In this document: positions 8,207-17,214 of the stretch, piece by piece
Numbering within the stretch: the stretch's first letter is position 1
How the letters are laid out: each line of letters opens with the position of its first letter
Assembly (NCBI RefSeq): GCF_902833085.1
Contig: NZ_CADFEB010000012.1
Location: forward strand, 124,001 to 188,000
Length of the DNA stretch: 64,000 nucleotides
Source of the DNA: Burkholderia ubonensis
GTDB lineage: Bacteria; Pseudomonadota; Gammaproteobacteria; Burkholderiales; Burkholderiaceae
Reading direction: 5' to 3'
Notes under the pieces: generated by a model
Databases searched by the model: none
Told to the model about the DNA's origin: nothing
What the model saw: only the letters and a program-made list of their open reading frames with translations
Program-made: the position numbers and the translations under genes

Positions 8207-8946
8207 CACTTGCCTCCGATGTAGCCGGGCAGCCGGGACTTGCTTTCGACCCAGCGCATGAACGCCATCACGACGAGGTTGATGACCACGTACGCGAGCG
8301 TGACGGCGATGAACGATTCATACGTCTGCGCGGTGTAGTCGACGAGCTGGCGCGCCTGCGCGGACAGGTCGAGCAGGCCGATCGTCGAAGCGACCGCGGA
8401 GTTCTTGAAGATGTTCAGGAACTCCGACGTGAGCGGCGGCACGATGATCCGGTACGCGACCGGCAGCAGCACGTAGCGGTACGTCTGCCATTGCGTGAAG
8501 CCCATCGCGAGGCCGGCGGCGCGCTGGCCCTTCGGCAGCGCGTTGATGCCCGAGCGCACCTGCTCGCACACGCGCGCGCCCGTGAACAGGCCGAGACAGA
8601 CGATCGACGCGGTGAAGAACTGCGTGCCGGGCGGCAACTGCTTGATCCAGGTGCCGATCGACGGCGGCAGCAGTTCCGGCACGACGAGGTACCAGACGAA
8701 GAACTGCACGATCAGCGGGATGTTCCGGAAGATCGACACGTAGACCGTGCCGATCGCCGACAGCCATTTGTTCGGCACCGTGCGCAGCACGCCGAACAGC
8801 GAGCCGACGATCAGCGCGATCACCCAGGCGGTGAGCGACACCTTGATCGTCACCCAGAACCCGGACATCAGCCATCCGAAGTAAGTGGTCGGCTCGCCGG
8901 TCGAGACGGGGCTCAGGAAGATGCCCCAGTTCCAGTGGTATGACAT
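8206..8946 (-). CDS. gltJ: Glutamate/aspartate ABC transporter permease GltJ
   Basis: 246 residues, the second inner-membrane channel subunit. The EAA-type loop is seen in GARVCEQVRSGINALPKGQRAAGLAMG, split here by function rather than by any break. Several hydrophobic segments span the rest. The ATG at 8946 has a GGAG site 9 bases upstream; a TTG two codons earlier is unlikely. Follows gltI by 85 bases and overlaps gltK. Confidence 0.94.
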   Translation of the reverse strand: MSYHWNWGIFLSPVSTGEPTTYFGWLMSGFWVTIKVSLTAWVIALIVGSLFGVLRTVPNKWLSAIGTVYVSIFRNIPLIVQFFVWYLVVPELLPPSIGTWIKQLPPGTQFFTASIVCLGLFTGARVCEQVRSGINALPKGQRAAGLAMGFTQWQTYRYVLLPVAYRIIVPPLTSEFLNIFKNSAVASTIGLLDLSAQARQLVDYTAQTYESFIAVTLAYVVINLVVMAFMRWVESKSRLPGYIGGK

Positions 8947-9031
8947 GGACAAGACTCCAGCAAAAAGAAACGGAAGAAGCGTGGCCTCTTCCGTTTCGTC
9001 AGCGTCATTTCTGCATCAACGGACACGCGGG

Positions 9032-9925
9032 TCAGTCGAGCGCCTTGTCGTTCGGGTTCGCGTACAGCTTCTTCATCGAATCGGACAGCGGGAAGTTCAG
9101 GTTCAGCCCCTTCGGCGGGATCGGGTTCTCGAACCACTTCGCGTAGATCTTCGCGGCTTCGCCCGACTTCTCGACCTGCGCGATCGCGTCGTCGACGACC
9201 TTCTTGAACTCCGTATCGCCCTTGCGCATCATGCAGCCGTACGCCTCTTCCGATTGCGGCGTGCCGACGATCACCCATTCGCCCGGCTGCTTCGCCTTCG
9301 CGCGCTCGCCCGCGAGCAGCGCGTCATCCATCATGAATGCGACCGCGCGGCCCGATTCCAGCGTATTGAACGAATCGCCGTGATCCTTCGCGCTGATGAT
9401 GTTCATGCCGAGCTGCTTGTCGTTGTTCATCTTGCGCAGCAGGCGCTCGGACGTCGTGCCGGCCGTCGTCACGACCGTCTTGCCCTTCAGGTCCGCGAAA
9501 TCCTTGACGCCCGAATCCTTCTTCGTCATCAGGCGCGTGCCGATCACGAAGATCGTGTCGGAGAACGCAGCCTGCTGCTGACGCTCGGCGTTGTTGGTCG
9601 TCGAGCCGCACTCGATGTCGACCGTGCCGTTCTGCACGAGCGGGATGCGGTTCTGCGACGTGACCGGGATGTTCTTCATCTGCAGGTTCGGCAGGTTCAG
9701 CTTCTTCTTCACCGCGTCGACCACCTTCAGCTGGAATTCGCGCGAATAGCCGACCACCTGCTGGCTCTGGTCGTAGTAGGAGAACGGGATCGACGATTCG
9801 CGGTGGCCCAGCGCGATCACGCCCGTGTCCTTGATTTTCTTCAGCGTGCCGGTCTCCTGCGCATGCGCGCCGCTTGCGAACGCACACAGCGCCGCGGCCA
9901 TCAGGATTGCCTTGTGGTATTTCAT
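9032..9925 (-). CDS. gltI: Glutamate/aspartate ABC transporter binding protein
   Basis: 297 residues. A signal peptide of about 22 residues (ending SGAHA) directs it to the periplasm, where it captures acidic amino acids for GltJKL. The family-3 binding-protein core is clear: RESSIPFSYYD, then QNGTVDIECGSTTNN, which contributes ligand contacts. Of two in-frame ATGs the inner one at 9925 is chosen: AAGGAG ends 9 bases upstream of it but would directly abut the outer ATG at 9934. It is the first gene of the operon and lies 228 bases beyond gdhA. Length matches E. coli GltI closely. Confidence 0.95.
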   Translation of the reverse strand: MKYHKAILMAAALCAFASGAHAQETGTLKKIKDTGVIALGHRESSIPFSYYDQSQQVVGYSREFQLKVVDAVKKKLNLPNLQMKNIPVTSQNRIPLVQNGTVDIECGSTTNNAERQQQAAFSDTIFVIGTRLMTKKDSGVKDFADLKGKTVVTTAGTTSERLLRKMNNDKQLGMNIISAKDHGDSFNTLESGRAVAFMMDDALLAGERAKAKQPGEWVIVGTPQSEEAYGCMMRKGDTEFKKVVDDAIAQVEKSGEAAKIYAKWFENPIPPKGLNLNFPLSDSMKKLYANPNDKALD

Positions 9926-10057
9926 TTTCTTCATCTCCTTGGCTAAAACCCGCGCCAGTGTATCAAAGTAATTTTTCTGAAAGTACTGGTTGTTTTCCGC
10001 ACTGCGGCGCGCCCCGCGCGAAGCCGTCCTCCCGGCTCCGGGCGCCCGAATGCGCAA

Positions 10058-10087
10058 GCGGGCGGCACCGGATCCGGCGCCGCCCGC
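10058..10087. other. GC-rich hairpin between gdhA and gltI
   Basis: A 9-bp stem (GCGGGCGGC with GCCGCCCGC) encloses a 12-base loop that contains the palindrome CCGGATCCGG. There is no U-run on either strand, so it is not a classical terminator. It may pause or protect RNA between the two genes, which read the same way. Confidence 0.4.
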
Positions 10088-10153
10088 GAGGGTCATGTTC
10101 GCAATCGGGTGGATTGCGTCATGTTCTGGTCAGGATCGAACGAGGTCGACCGA

Positions 10154-11440
10154 TCAGGGGTACAGGCCGCGCATTTCGCGCGCCATCAGGATGCGCTTGC
10201 ACGCGACGATGAACGCCGCGGTGCGCACCGACACCTTGTGCTCTTCCGCGACCGCCCACACGCCGGCGAACGCTTCGCGCATCACGCGCTCGAGACGGTG
10301 GTTGATCTCGTCTTCCGTCCAGAAGAAGCTCGAGAAGTCCTGCACCCACTCGAAGTACGACACGGTCACGCCGCCCGCGTTCGCGATCACGTCCGGGATC
10401 ACCAGCACGCCGTTCGCGGTCAGGATGTCGTCCGCCGCGGTCGTCGTCGGGCCGTTCGCGCCTTCGACGATGATCTTGGTGCGGATCTTCCCCGCGTTCT
10501 TCTCGGTGATCTGGTTTTCCAGCGCCGCCGGGATCAGGATGTCGGTCTCGACCGTCCAGAACTCGTCGTTCGGCATCGGTTCCGCGCCTTCGAAGGCCGC
10601 GACGCCGCCCGTGCGGGCCACGTGGTCGAGCAGCTTGTTCGCGTCGAGGCCGGACGGCTTGTAGATCGTGCCGGTGTGATCCTGCACCGCGATCACCTTC
10701 GCGCCCGCTTCCTGGAACAGCTTCGCCGCGATGCCGCCGACGTTGCCGAAGCCCTGCACCGCGATGCGCGCGCCGGCGATTTCGAGACCCTTCTTCTTCG
10801 CCGCTTCGCAGCCGACCACGAACACGCCGCGGCCGGTCGCTTCCTTGCGGCCGAGCGAGCCGCCGAGCGAGATCGGCTTGCCGGTCACGACGCCGGTGGC
10901 CGTCTGGCCCTGGTTCATCGAGTACGTATCCATCATCCACGCCATCACCTGTTCGTTGGTGTTGACGTCCGGCGCCGGAATGTCGGTGTTCGGGCCGATG
11001 ATGATGCCGATTTCGCTGGTGTAGCGGCGCGTCACGCGCTCGAGCTCACCACGCGACAGCTTGCGCGGGTCGACGCGGATGCCGCCCTTCGCGCCGCCGT
11101 ACGGCACGTTCACTGCTGCGTTCTTCACCGACATCCACGCGGACAGCGCCATCACTTCCGACAGCGTCACGTCCTGGTGGTAACGCACGCCGCCCTTGCC
11201 CGGGCCGCGCGACACGTTGTGCTGCACGCGGTAGCCCTCGAAGTGCGCGACGGTGCCGTTGTCGAGCTCGATCGGCACGTCGACGACCAGGATGCGCTTC
11301 GGACGCTTCAGCGTTTCGAGCCAGCGCGACAGCGAGCCGAGGTACGGCGCGACGCGATCGACTTGCTGAAGGTAGTTGCCCCACGGGCCGAGATCGTCGG
11401 CGTGCAGGTAGGACGGGATGGACTGCTGTTGCGAAGACAT
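10154..11440 (-). CDS. gdhA: Glutamate dehydrogenase (Glu/Leu/Phe/Val family)
   Basis: 428 residues, the length of hexameric small-type glutamate dehydrogenases. It interconverts glutamate and 2-oxoglutarate plus ammonia in the cytoplasm. The active-site region reads PYGGAKGG with the catalytic lysine, and the dinucleotide fold is in VQGFGNVGG. The ATG at 11440 has GGAG 6 bases upstream; an ATG 20 codons earlier lacks support. Placement beside the glutamate importer suggests use of glutamate as carbon and nitrogen source. Cofactor (NAD or NADP) cannot be read safely. Confidence 0.95.
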   Translation of the reverse strand: MSSQQQSIPSYLHADDLGPWGNYLQQVDRVAPYLGSLSRWLETLKRPKRILVVDVPIELDNGTVAHFEGYRVQHNVSRGPGKGGVRYHQDVTLSEVMALSAWMSVKNAAVNVPYGGAKGGIRVDPRKLSRGELERVTRRYTSEIGIIIGPNTDIPAPDVNTNEQVMAWMMDTYSMNQGQTATGVVTGKPISLGGSLGRKEATGRGVFVVGCEAAKKKGLEIAGARIAVQGFGNVGGIAAKLFQEAGAKVIAVQDHTGTIYKPSGLDANKLLDHVARTGGVAAFEGAEPMPNDEFWTVETDILIPAALENQITEKNAGKIRTKIIVEGANGPTTTAADDILTANGVLVIPDVIANAGGVTVSYFEWVQDFSSFFWTEDEINHRLERVMREAFAGVWAVAEEHKVSVRTAAFIVACKRILMAREMRGLYP

Positions 11441-11626
11441 GGATTCTCCAACGGTCAACGGATGGCGCACATTGTCGAAAAACCCGTTTTTTTTATCCAA
11501 TGCCGTTTGCTTATTCGATTATGCGTTTCCTGCATGATCGCGATTTTTCGCAAATTCGCGGTCGATTTGCGCAAGAACGGCCGCGATCGGCCCGGCATCC
11601 GGCGCGCCGGAAAACGTGGACAGGCG

Positions 11627-12580
11627 TCAGCCGGCCGCCTCGCGCAGCTCGTCGCTCACCACGTCCCACAGCGCGCGCACGAGCTTTTGCCGCGGCTCGC
11701 CGCCCTGCAGCGCGACCTTGTCGCAGTACAGCCGGATCTCCATCGTCAGCGTGAACGGATGCGCGCCCCCGCGCACCGCGCGGTCGAGCCGGATCAGCCG
11801 GCCGCTCGCGACCGCGTCCTCGACCGCGCTGTGCGGCAGGAACGCGATGCCGTGGCCGGCGAGCGCCATCGCCTTCAAGCCTTCCGCCATGTCGGTTTCG
11901 TAAACGCGATCGAGGAACAGCGGCGTCGGCGCGTTCGCGATGATCACCTCGGTCATCCGGCCGAGATACGCGTTCGGCGTATACGACAGGTACGGCACGC
12001 GCGCATCGGCCGCGCCCGGCAGCGTGTAGCGCGGCCGCCCCGCGCGGCCCGGCGCCGAAAACGGGCTGATCGGCTCGCTGCCGAGCGTCAGCATGTCGTA
12101 GCGCGCGGGATCGAGCGCGACCGGATGGCTCGGATGGTGATAGCCCATCACGAGATCGCAGCCGCCCTCGACGAGCGACAGCACCGCGTCGTGCACGTTC
12201 AGCGCGCGCAGCCGCGTGTGAACCGGCCCCATCTTCGCCTCGATCCGCTGCAGCCAGCGCGGGAAATAGGTGAGCGACAGCGTGTGCGGCACCGCGAATT
12301 CGATCGTCGGCACCGGCGCGCCGACGTGGCCGCGCAGCAGCGTGCGCGCCTCGTGCGCCTGCGATAGCATCGTCAGCGCCTGCTCGTAGAAGATCTGGCC
12401 GGCCTGCGTGAGGCGGGTCGGATAGACCGAACGATCGATCAGTTCGGTCGCGAGCCATGCCTCGAGCGCCTGGATGCGGCGCGAGAACGCCGGCTGCGAC
12501 ACGTGCCGCAACTCGGCGGACCGGCTAAAGCTGCGCGTCTCCGCGAGCGAGACGAAGTCTTCGAGCCATTTCAGTTCCAT
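11627..12580 (-). CDS. LysR-type regulator, HypT-like
   Basis: 317 residues. The N-terminal winged helix (residues 1-60) contains SFSRSAELRHVSQPAFSRR, followed by the effector domain. The SQPAFSRRI pattern and the spacing recall the YjiE/HypT branch, which in E. coli senses hypochlorite through methionine oxidation. I infer the branch only from those residues. It reads away from purB and lies 186 bases beyond the start of gdhA in the same direction, so gdhA is a possible target. No clear T-N11-A box was identified close by. Confidence 0.85.
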   Translation of the reverse strand: MELKWLEDFVSLAETRSFSRSAELRHVSQPAFSRRIQALEAWLATELIDRSVYPTRLTQAGQIFYEQALTMLSQAHEARTLLRGHVGAPVPTIEFAVPHTLSLTYFPRWLQRIEAKMGPVHTRLRALNVHDAVLSLVEGGCDLVMGYHHPSHPVALDPARYDMLTLGSEPISPFSAPGRAGRPRYTLPGAADARVPYLSYTPNAYLGRMTEVIIANAPTPLFLDRVYETDMAEGLKAMALAGHGIAFLPHSAVEDAVASGRLIRLDRAVRGGAHPFTLTMEIRLYCDKVALQGGEPRQKLVRALWDVVSDELREAAG

Positions 12581-12816
12581 GCGGGCGGGCGCGGCGGGCG
12601 GCAGTCGGGAAGAAGCCTGCATTCTACCGGCGGGCGGGCCCGGCCGGCGGCGCGGGCGGCCCAGCGGCCCGACCGCCTCGGACCCGCGCCGGCGCGGCGG
12701 CGGCACGCGCCGGCACCCGCCGCAGCCGCGCACGGTCGGGACCGTCGCGCGCCGATGGTAAAATGCCGGATTCTCCTCCCCCCCTCGTTCGACCCGGCCC
12801 CAAGGCCCGCCCGATC

Positions 12817-14205
12817 ATGTCCGACACTCGTCCCGATACGCTTTTCGCCCTCACCGCGCTCTCGCCCATCGACGGCCGCTACGCCAGCAAGACCGAAGCG
12901 CTGCGCGACTGGCTCTCCGAAGCCGCTTTCATGCGCCACCGCGTCACCGTCGAGGTGCACTGGCTGATCGCGCTGTCGCGCGCCGGCTTCGCCGAAGTGC
13001 CGCGCTTCTCCGACGCCGCCGAGCAGTTCCTGCTGCAGCTCGTCGAGCGCTTCACCGCGCACGACGCCGCACGCATCAAGGACATCGAGCGCGTGACGAA
13101 CCACGACGTGAAGGCCGTCGAATACTGGCTGAAGGAATCGGTGAAGGGCCAGGCCGAACTCGAGAAGGCCAGCGAATTCATCCACTTCGCGTGCACGTCC
13201 GAGGACATCAACAACACGTCGCACGGAATGATGCTCGCCGGCGCGCGCGAGCACGTGATCCTGCCGGCGCTGCGCACGGTCCACCAGCGCCTCGTCGCGC
13301 TCGCGCACGCGCATGCCGAACAGCCGATGCTGTCGCGCACGCACGGCCAGCCGGCCAGCCCGACGACGCTCGGCAAGGAGCTCGCGAACGTCGCGGCGCG
13401 CCTCGCGCGCGCGATCACGCGCATCGAGAAGGTCGAGATCCTCGGCAAGATGAACGGCGCGGTCGGCAACTTCAACGCGCATCTTTCCGCGTACCCGGAA
13501 TTCGACTGGGAAGCGTTCTCGCGCGACGTGATCGAGAACCGCCTGAAGCTCACGTTCAACCCGTACACGATCCAGATCGAGCCGCACGACTACATGGCCG
13601 AGCTGTTCGACGCGGTCGCGCGCGCGAACACGATCCTGCTCGACCTCGACCGCGACGTGTGGGGCTACATCTCGGTCGGCTACTTCAAGCAGAAGACCAA
13701 GGCCGGCGAGATCGGCTCGTCGACGATGCCGCACAAGGTCAACCCGATCGACTTCGAGAACTCGGAAGGCAACCTCGGCCTCGCGAACGCGACGCTGCGC
13801 CACCTCGCCGACAAGCTGCCGGTGTCGCGCTGGCAGCGCGACCTCACCGATTCGACGGTGCTGCGCAACATGGGCGTCGCGCTCGGCTACTCGCTGCTCG
13901 CGTATGACTCGCTGATCCGCGGCCTCGACAAGCTCGAAGTGAATCCGCAGCGCCTGAACGAAGACCTCGACAACTGCTGGGAAGTGCTCGCCGAGCCGGT
14001 GCAGACGGTGATGCGCCGCTACGGCATCGAGAACCCGTACGAGCAGCTGAAGGAGCTGACGCGCGGCAAGGGCATCACGCGCGAAGCGCTGCAGGAATTC
14101 GTCGGCACGCTCGCGATCCCGCAGGACGCGAAGGAGCGCCTGCTCGCGATGACGCCCGCGTCATACATCGGCAAGGCCGTCGAGCTCGCTAAGCGGATCG
14201 CGTAA
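12817..14205 (+). CDS. purB: Adenylosuccinate lyase
   Basis: 462 residues, E. coli-type PurB (456 residues). It removes fumarate from SAICAR and from adenylosuccinate in purine synthesis. The fumarase/lyase signature GSSTMPHKVNP is present, with TSEDINN and SRTHGQPASP as active-site loops. The ATG at 12817 matches the family start; the frame extends 18 codons upstream without conservation. A GGTAAAAT -10-like box lies at 12757-12764. A terminator follows the stop. Confidence 0.97.
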   Translation: MSDTRPDTLFALTALSPIDGRYASKTEALRDWLSEAAFMRHRVTVEVHWLIALSRAGFAEVPRFSDAAEQFLLQLVERFTAHDAARIKDIERVTNHDVKAVEYWLKESVKGQAELEKASEFIHFACTSEDINNTSHGMMLAGAREHVILPALRTVHQRLVALAHAHAEQPMLSRTHGQPASPTTLGKELANVAARLARAITRIEKVEILGKMNGAVGNFNAHLSAYPEFDWEAFSRDVIENRLKLTFNPYTIQIEPHDYMAELFDAVARANTILLDLDRDVWGYISVGYFKQKTKAGEIGSSTMPHKVNPIDFENSEGNLGLANATLRHLADKLPVSRWQRDLTDSTVLRNMGVALGYSLLAYDSLIRGLDKLEVNPQRLNEDLDNCWEVLAEPVQTVMRRYGIENPYEQLKELTRGKGITREALQEFVGTLAIPQDAKERLLAMTPASYIGKAVELAKRIA

Positions 14206-14224
14206 CACCGCGCCGCGCCCAAGA

Positions 14225-14257
14225 AAAACGCCCGATGCATCGCGCATCGGGCGTTTT
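14225..14257. terminator. Bidirectional terminator after purB
   Basis: Stem CGCCCGATGC pairs with GCATCGGGCG around a 5-base loop, flanked by AAAA and TTTT. It serves purB and the convergent PuuB-like gene. Confidence 0.9.
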
Positions 14258-14289
14258 CGTATGTGCGGCCGGCGATCCGCGTTGCACGA

Positions 14290-15723
14290 TCAGAACGAGA
14301 TCATCTTCCCCGGATTCAGCGCCGTCATCATGCTCATCGCGGCCTTCGCGGCCGGAATCGCGATCGGCGACAGCTGGCGGCCGAGCGGAATCGCGCGGTG
14401 ATCGATGCCGGTCAGCATCGAGAAATCGTCGTTGCGGCCGACGAAGTCGTCGCAAATCGCCTTGCCGATCCGCACCGTCTGCGCGACCCCGTGGCCGCTC
14501 CAGCCCTGCACCATGTACATCGGCACGCGGCCATCGGTCTTGCGGCTGTCGGTCGCGCCGTTCAGCGTGAAGTCGCTGACGCCGCTCCAGCAGTAATCGA
14601 GCGCGAAGCGGCCGTCATATTGCGGGAACACCGTATTCAGCCGGGTCAGCAGGTACGCGTCGACGTCCGGCTGCGCCCAGCAGGTGCCGGTGCCCTGCCC
14701 GCCGAACAGCAGGCGGTTGCCGCGCACCGGCCGGTAGTAGTCGATCTGGAACTGCGTGTCGTACACGGGCATGCCGGCCGGCATCAGCGTCGCGACGTCG
14801 ACGTCGAGCGGCGCCGTCACGCTCACGTACGTGAAGAACGGCACGGTCGTCGCGCCGCCGTCGTCGAGCAGCCGGAAGGTCGTGTTGTGCAGCGCGAGCA
14901 CGACGCCCTTGCGCGCGGTGATCGTCCCGCCCGGCGTCGTTGCGACGACGCCGTCCGGCGTCTCGTCGAGCTCGAGCACCTCGGTGCCCTCGTACAGCGC
15001 GCCGCCGTTCAGGCGGAAGCCGTGGACGAGGCCGCGCACCAGCGCGAGCGGATGGATCTGGCCGCCCAGCGCGTCGATCGCCGCGCCGTGATACAGCGCC
15101 GAGCGCACGTATTCGTCCTGCAACTGATGCTTGCCGGCCAGCGTCACGCTTGCGTCGCCGAGGCTGCGGCGCGCATCCGCGCCGTCGAGCAGCGCGCTCA
15201 TGTGGCCGGGGTGGACCGCCGCCGTGACGTGGCCGCGCTTGCGGTCGAGGTCGAGCGCGTAGCGCGCGCCGATCGCGTCGATCAGGTCCATCGACTCGGC
15301 CGACGCGAAACGCCACAGGCGCTTCGCGTCCTCATGCGACAACTGGTCGATCATGTCGGCCGCCTCCCAGCGCGCGAGGCCCGGGGTCAGCTGGCCGCCG
15401 TTGCGGCCCGACGCGGCCGAACCGATGTGATGCTTGTCGACGAGGATCGTGTCGACGCCCGCCTCGGCCAGGTGCAGCGCCGCCGACGCGCCGAGCAGGC
15501 CGCCGCCGATCACCAGCACGTCGCACACGACATCGCGCGCGAGCGGCGCGCCGTTTTCCCAGCGCGACAGCGATGCCTCGTACCAGTTGGCCGGCCGCTC
15601 GCCGTCGTAACGGGCCGGATCGCACCAGTTCCAGTTGTCTTTCTCGATATTCAGTTGCGTTTGTTCAAAGCGCGATTCGTCCTGAATCAGGGGCTTGTTG
15701 GAGGTCATGTTTTGCACTTGCAT
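14290..15723 (-). CDS. FAD-dependent oxidoreductase, PuuB-like
   Basis: 477 residues, of the DAO family. The FAD-binding VIGGGLLGASAAL occupies residues 71-83, and the tail PVRGNRLLFGGQG is typical of gamma-glutamylputrescine oxidase and relatives. These enzymes oxidise an amine to an aldehyde, giving hydrogen peroxide and ammonia. The actual amine here is not shown by sequence; no gamma-glutamylputrescine synthetase is adjacent. The ATG at 15723 is used, but the one at 15708 (MTSNKP) is nearly as good. The N-terminus is about 50 residues longer than E. coli PuuB before the FAD motif. Divergent from a TetR regulator, with an operator over its promoter. Confidence 0.85.
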   Translation of the reverse strand: MQVQNMTSNKPLIQDESRFEQTQLNIEKDNWNWCDPARYDGERPANWYEASLSRWENGAPLARDVVCDVLVIGGGLLGASAALHLAEAGVDTILVDKHHIGSAASGRNGGQLTPGLARWEAADMIDQLSHEDAKRLWRFASAESMDLIDAIGARYALDLDRKRGHVTAAVHPGHMSALLDGADARRSLGDASVTLAGKHQLQDEYVRSALYHGAAIDALGGQIHPLALVRGLVHGFRLNGGALYEGTEVLELDETPDGVVATTPGGTITARKGVVLALHNTTFRLLDDGGATTVPFFTYVSVTAPLDVDVATLMPAGMPVYDTQFQIDYYRPVRGNRLLFGGQGTGTCWAQPDVDAYLLTRLNTVFPQYDGRFALDYCWSGVSDFTLNGATDSRKTDGRVPMYMVQGWSGHGVAQTVRIGKAICDDFVGRNDDFSMLTGIDHRAIPLGRQLSPIAIPAAKAAMSMMTALNPGKMISF

Positions 15724-15896
15724 GGTCTTGGGCCGCCTGTCGAAGAGCCGTATTGGCTTCGCGGGTGGGGCAGCCGGTTCCACATGGGTGTCAACGAGAA
15801 AAGGGGCGTGATGGCCCGTGTTGACGGCGGACACGCTCGTGTCGCCTGAATCCCGGACTGTGCGCAAGCACGTATTGAAAGGTGCCGGGACACCCA

Positions 15897-15946
15897 ATTT
15901 CTACACCGCAGAAATAATTCTACAGTGTAGAATATACTTTCGTCAA
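15897..15946. promoter_or_regulatory. Operator and promoter between the PuuB-like gene and tetR
   Basis: A perfect 17-bp palindrome, ATTCTACAGTGTAGAAT, lies at 15917-15933. A related imperfect one, ATTTCTACACCGCAGAAAT, is centred 19 bp away at 15906. On the minus strand TTGACG (15946-15941) and TAGAAT (15922-15917) are 18 bp apart, so the -10 lies inside the perfect palindrome. This is the arrangement of a repressor site, most likely for the adjacent TetR protein. Confidence 0.75.
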
Positions 15947-15985
15947 GCTTACGGTTCGGCATGCGCCGGCCGACGTTCCGCACCG

Positions 15986-16642
15986 ATGAAGGACAAACCC
16001 GCCCAAGGCCCGCGCGGCCTCGACAAGGACGCGATCGTCGCGGCCGCGCTGACGCTGCTCGAAGAAGTCGGCGAAGCGGCATTCAGTGTGCGCAAGCTCG
16101 CTCAGACGGTCGGGTGCGATCCGATGAGCGTGCTCTATCACTTCAAGTCGAAGGAAGGGCTGAGCCGGGCGATCGCGAACGCGCTGTCGCGCTCGCTGAC
16201 GCCGGTCGACGACCGCCTGCCGTGGCGCGACCGGCTGCGCGACCTCGCGCGCCAGTACCGCGGGCTCGCGCTCCGCTATCCGGCCGCGTTCGGCCTGCTG
16301 CAGCGTCACGTCAGCACCGGGCCGGCCGATCTCGCGCACATCGAGGCCGTGCACCGCGCACTGGCCGACGCCGGCATTCCGCGCGCGGCGCGGCCGTGCG
16401 TGTGCGTCGGCTGGTACGCGAGCGTGATCGGGCTCGCCGCGGCCGAAGCCGGCGGCCTGACGCGGCCGGCCAACGACGTCGAGCTCGCGGAAATCGACGC
16501 GCTGTCCGACGCCGGCCACCCGCTCGTGAAATCCGCCGCGCCGCTCTATGCGCGCCTCGATCCGGCCGTCGTGCACGACACGATGCTCGACGTGCTGCTC
16601 GACGGCATCGCGCAGCACGCACGAACACCGGCCGCAGAATGA
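15986..16642 (+). CDS. TetR family regulator
   Basis: 218 residues. An N-terminal TetR helix-turn-helix spans about residues 12-58, with the turn in VRKLAQTVGCDPMSVLYHFKSKE. The C-terminal domain is of the TetR/TetR_C type and would bind a small ligand. The ATG at 15986 starts the recognisable domain; the frame upstream crosses the operator and is not protein-like. Divergence from the PuuB-like gene, plus the palindromes between them, suggests repression of that gene and itself. The inducer is unknown, with a polyamine as one guess. Confidence 0.88.
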   Translation: MKDKPAQGPRGLDKDAIVAAALTLLEEVGEAAFSVRKLAQTVGCDPMSVLYHFKSKEGLSRAIANALSRSLTPVDDRLPWRDRLRDLARQYRGLALRYPAAFGLLQRHVSTGPADLAHIEAVHRALADAGIPRAARPCVCVGWYASVIGLAAAEAGGLTRPANDVELAEIDALSDAGHPLVKSAAPLYARLDPAVVHDTMLDVLLDGIAQHARTPAAE

Positions 16643-16673
16643 GCAAGGGCGCCCTCGAGTGGGGCGCCCTTGC
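16643..16673. terminator. Possible terminator hairpin between tetR and gntK
   Basis: A 12-bp perfect stem (GCAAGGGCGCCC with GGGCGCCCTTGC) has a 7-base loop, directly after the tetR stop. No U-run follows, so its strength as a terminator is uncertain. Confidence 0.5.
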
Positions 16674-16697
16674 CTGTCCGATTGCCGCGAACCGCGC

Positions 16698-17201
16698 TCA
16701 GTGCTGCTGCGCGACGCCGATCTTCTGCATCACGTGATCGACGATCTGTTCGGGCGTCAGCTCGATGCTGACCTCGATCGCTTCGTCCGGGCCCGGCTCC
16801 TCGAGCGTGTCGAGCTGGCTCTGCAGCAGCGACGGATCGAAGAAATGGCCGGTGCGGCTCTTCAGGCGCTCGTGCAGCACGTCGAACGAGCCCTTCAGGT
16901 ACACGAACCGCACGTCGGCGTCGTTGCCGCGCAGCACGTCGCGGTACGAACGCTTCAGCGACGAGCAGGTGAAGACGGCCGTCTCGCCCGCGCGCCGCTT
17001 CTCCTCGATGGCGGCACGGATCGTCCGCAGCCACGGCCAGCGGTCGTCGTCGGTCAGCGGAATGCCCTGGTGCATCTTCTCCTTGTTGGCGGCGCTGTGA
17101 AACGCGTCGCCGTCGGTATAGCTGCACGACAGGCGCTCCGCCAGCATCTCGCCGATTCGCGATTTGCCCGCGCCCGACACGCCCATTGCGATCAGAATCA
17201 T
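16698..17201 (-). CDS. gntK: Gluconokinase
   Basis: 167 residues, the small thermoresistant-type kinase that turns gluconate into 6-phosphogluconate. Walker A is GVSGAGKS at residues 7-14, and the family blocks DGDAFHSAANKEKM and TCSSLKRSYRDVLRG follow. It lies 13 bases after gntP with an AGGGG site before its ATG, so the two are an operon. Its product feeds Edd and Eda encoded a little further along. Confidence 0.96.
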   Translation of the reverse strand: MILIAMGVSGAGKSRIGEMLAERLSCSYTDGDAFHSAANKEKMHQGIPLTDDDRWPWLRTIRAAIEEKRRAGETAVFTCSSLKRSYRDVLRGNDADVRFVYLKGSFDVLHERLKSRTGHFFDPSLLQSQLDTLEEPGPDEAIEVSIELTPEQIVDHVMQKIGVAQQH

Positions 17202-17214
17202 TGACTACCCCTAG

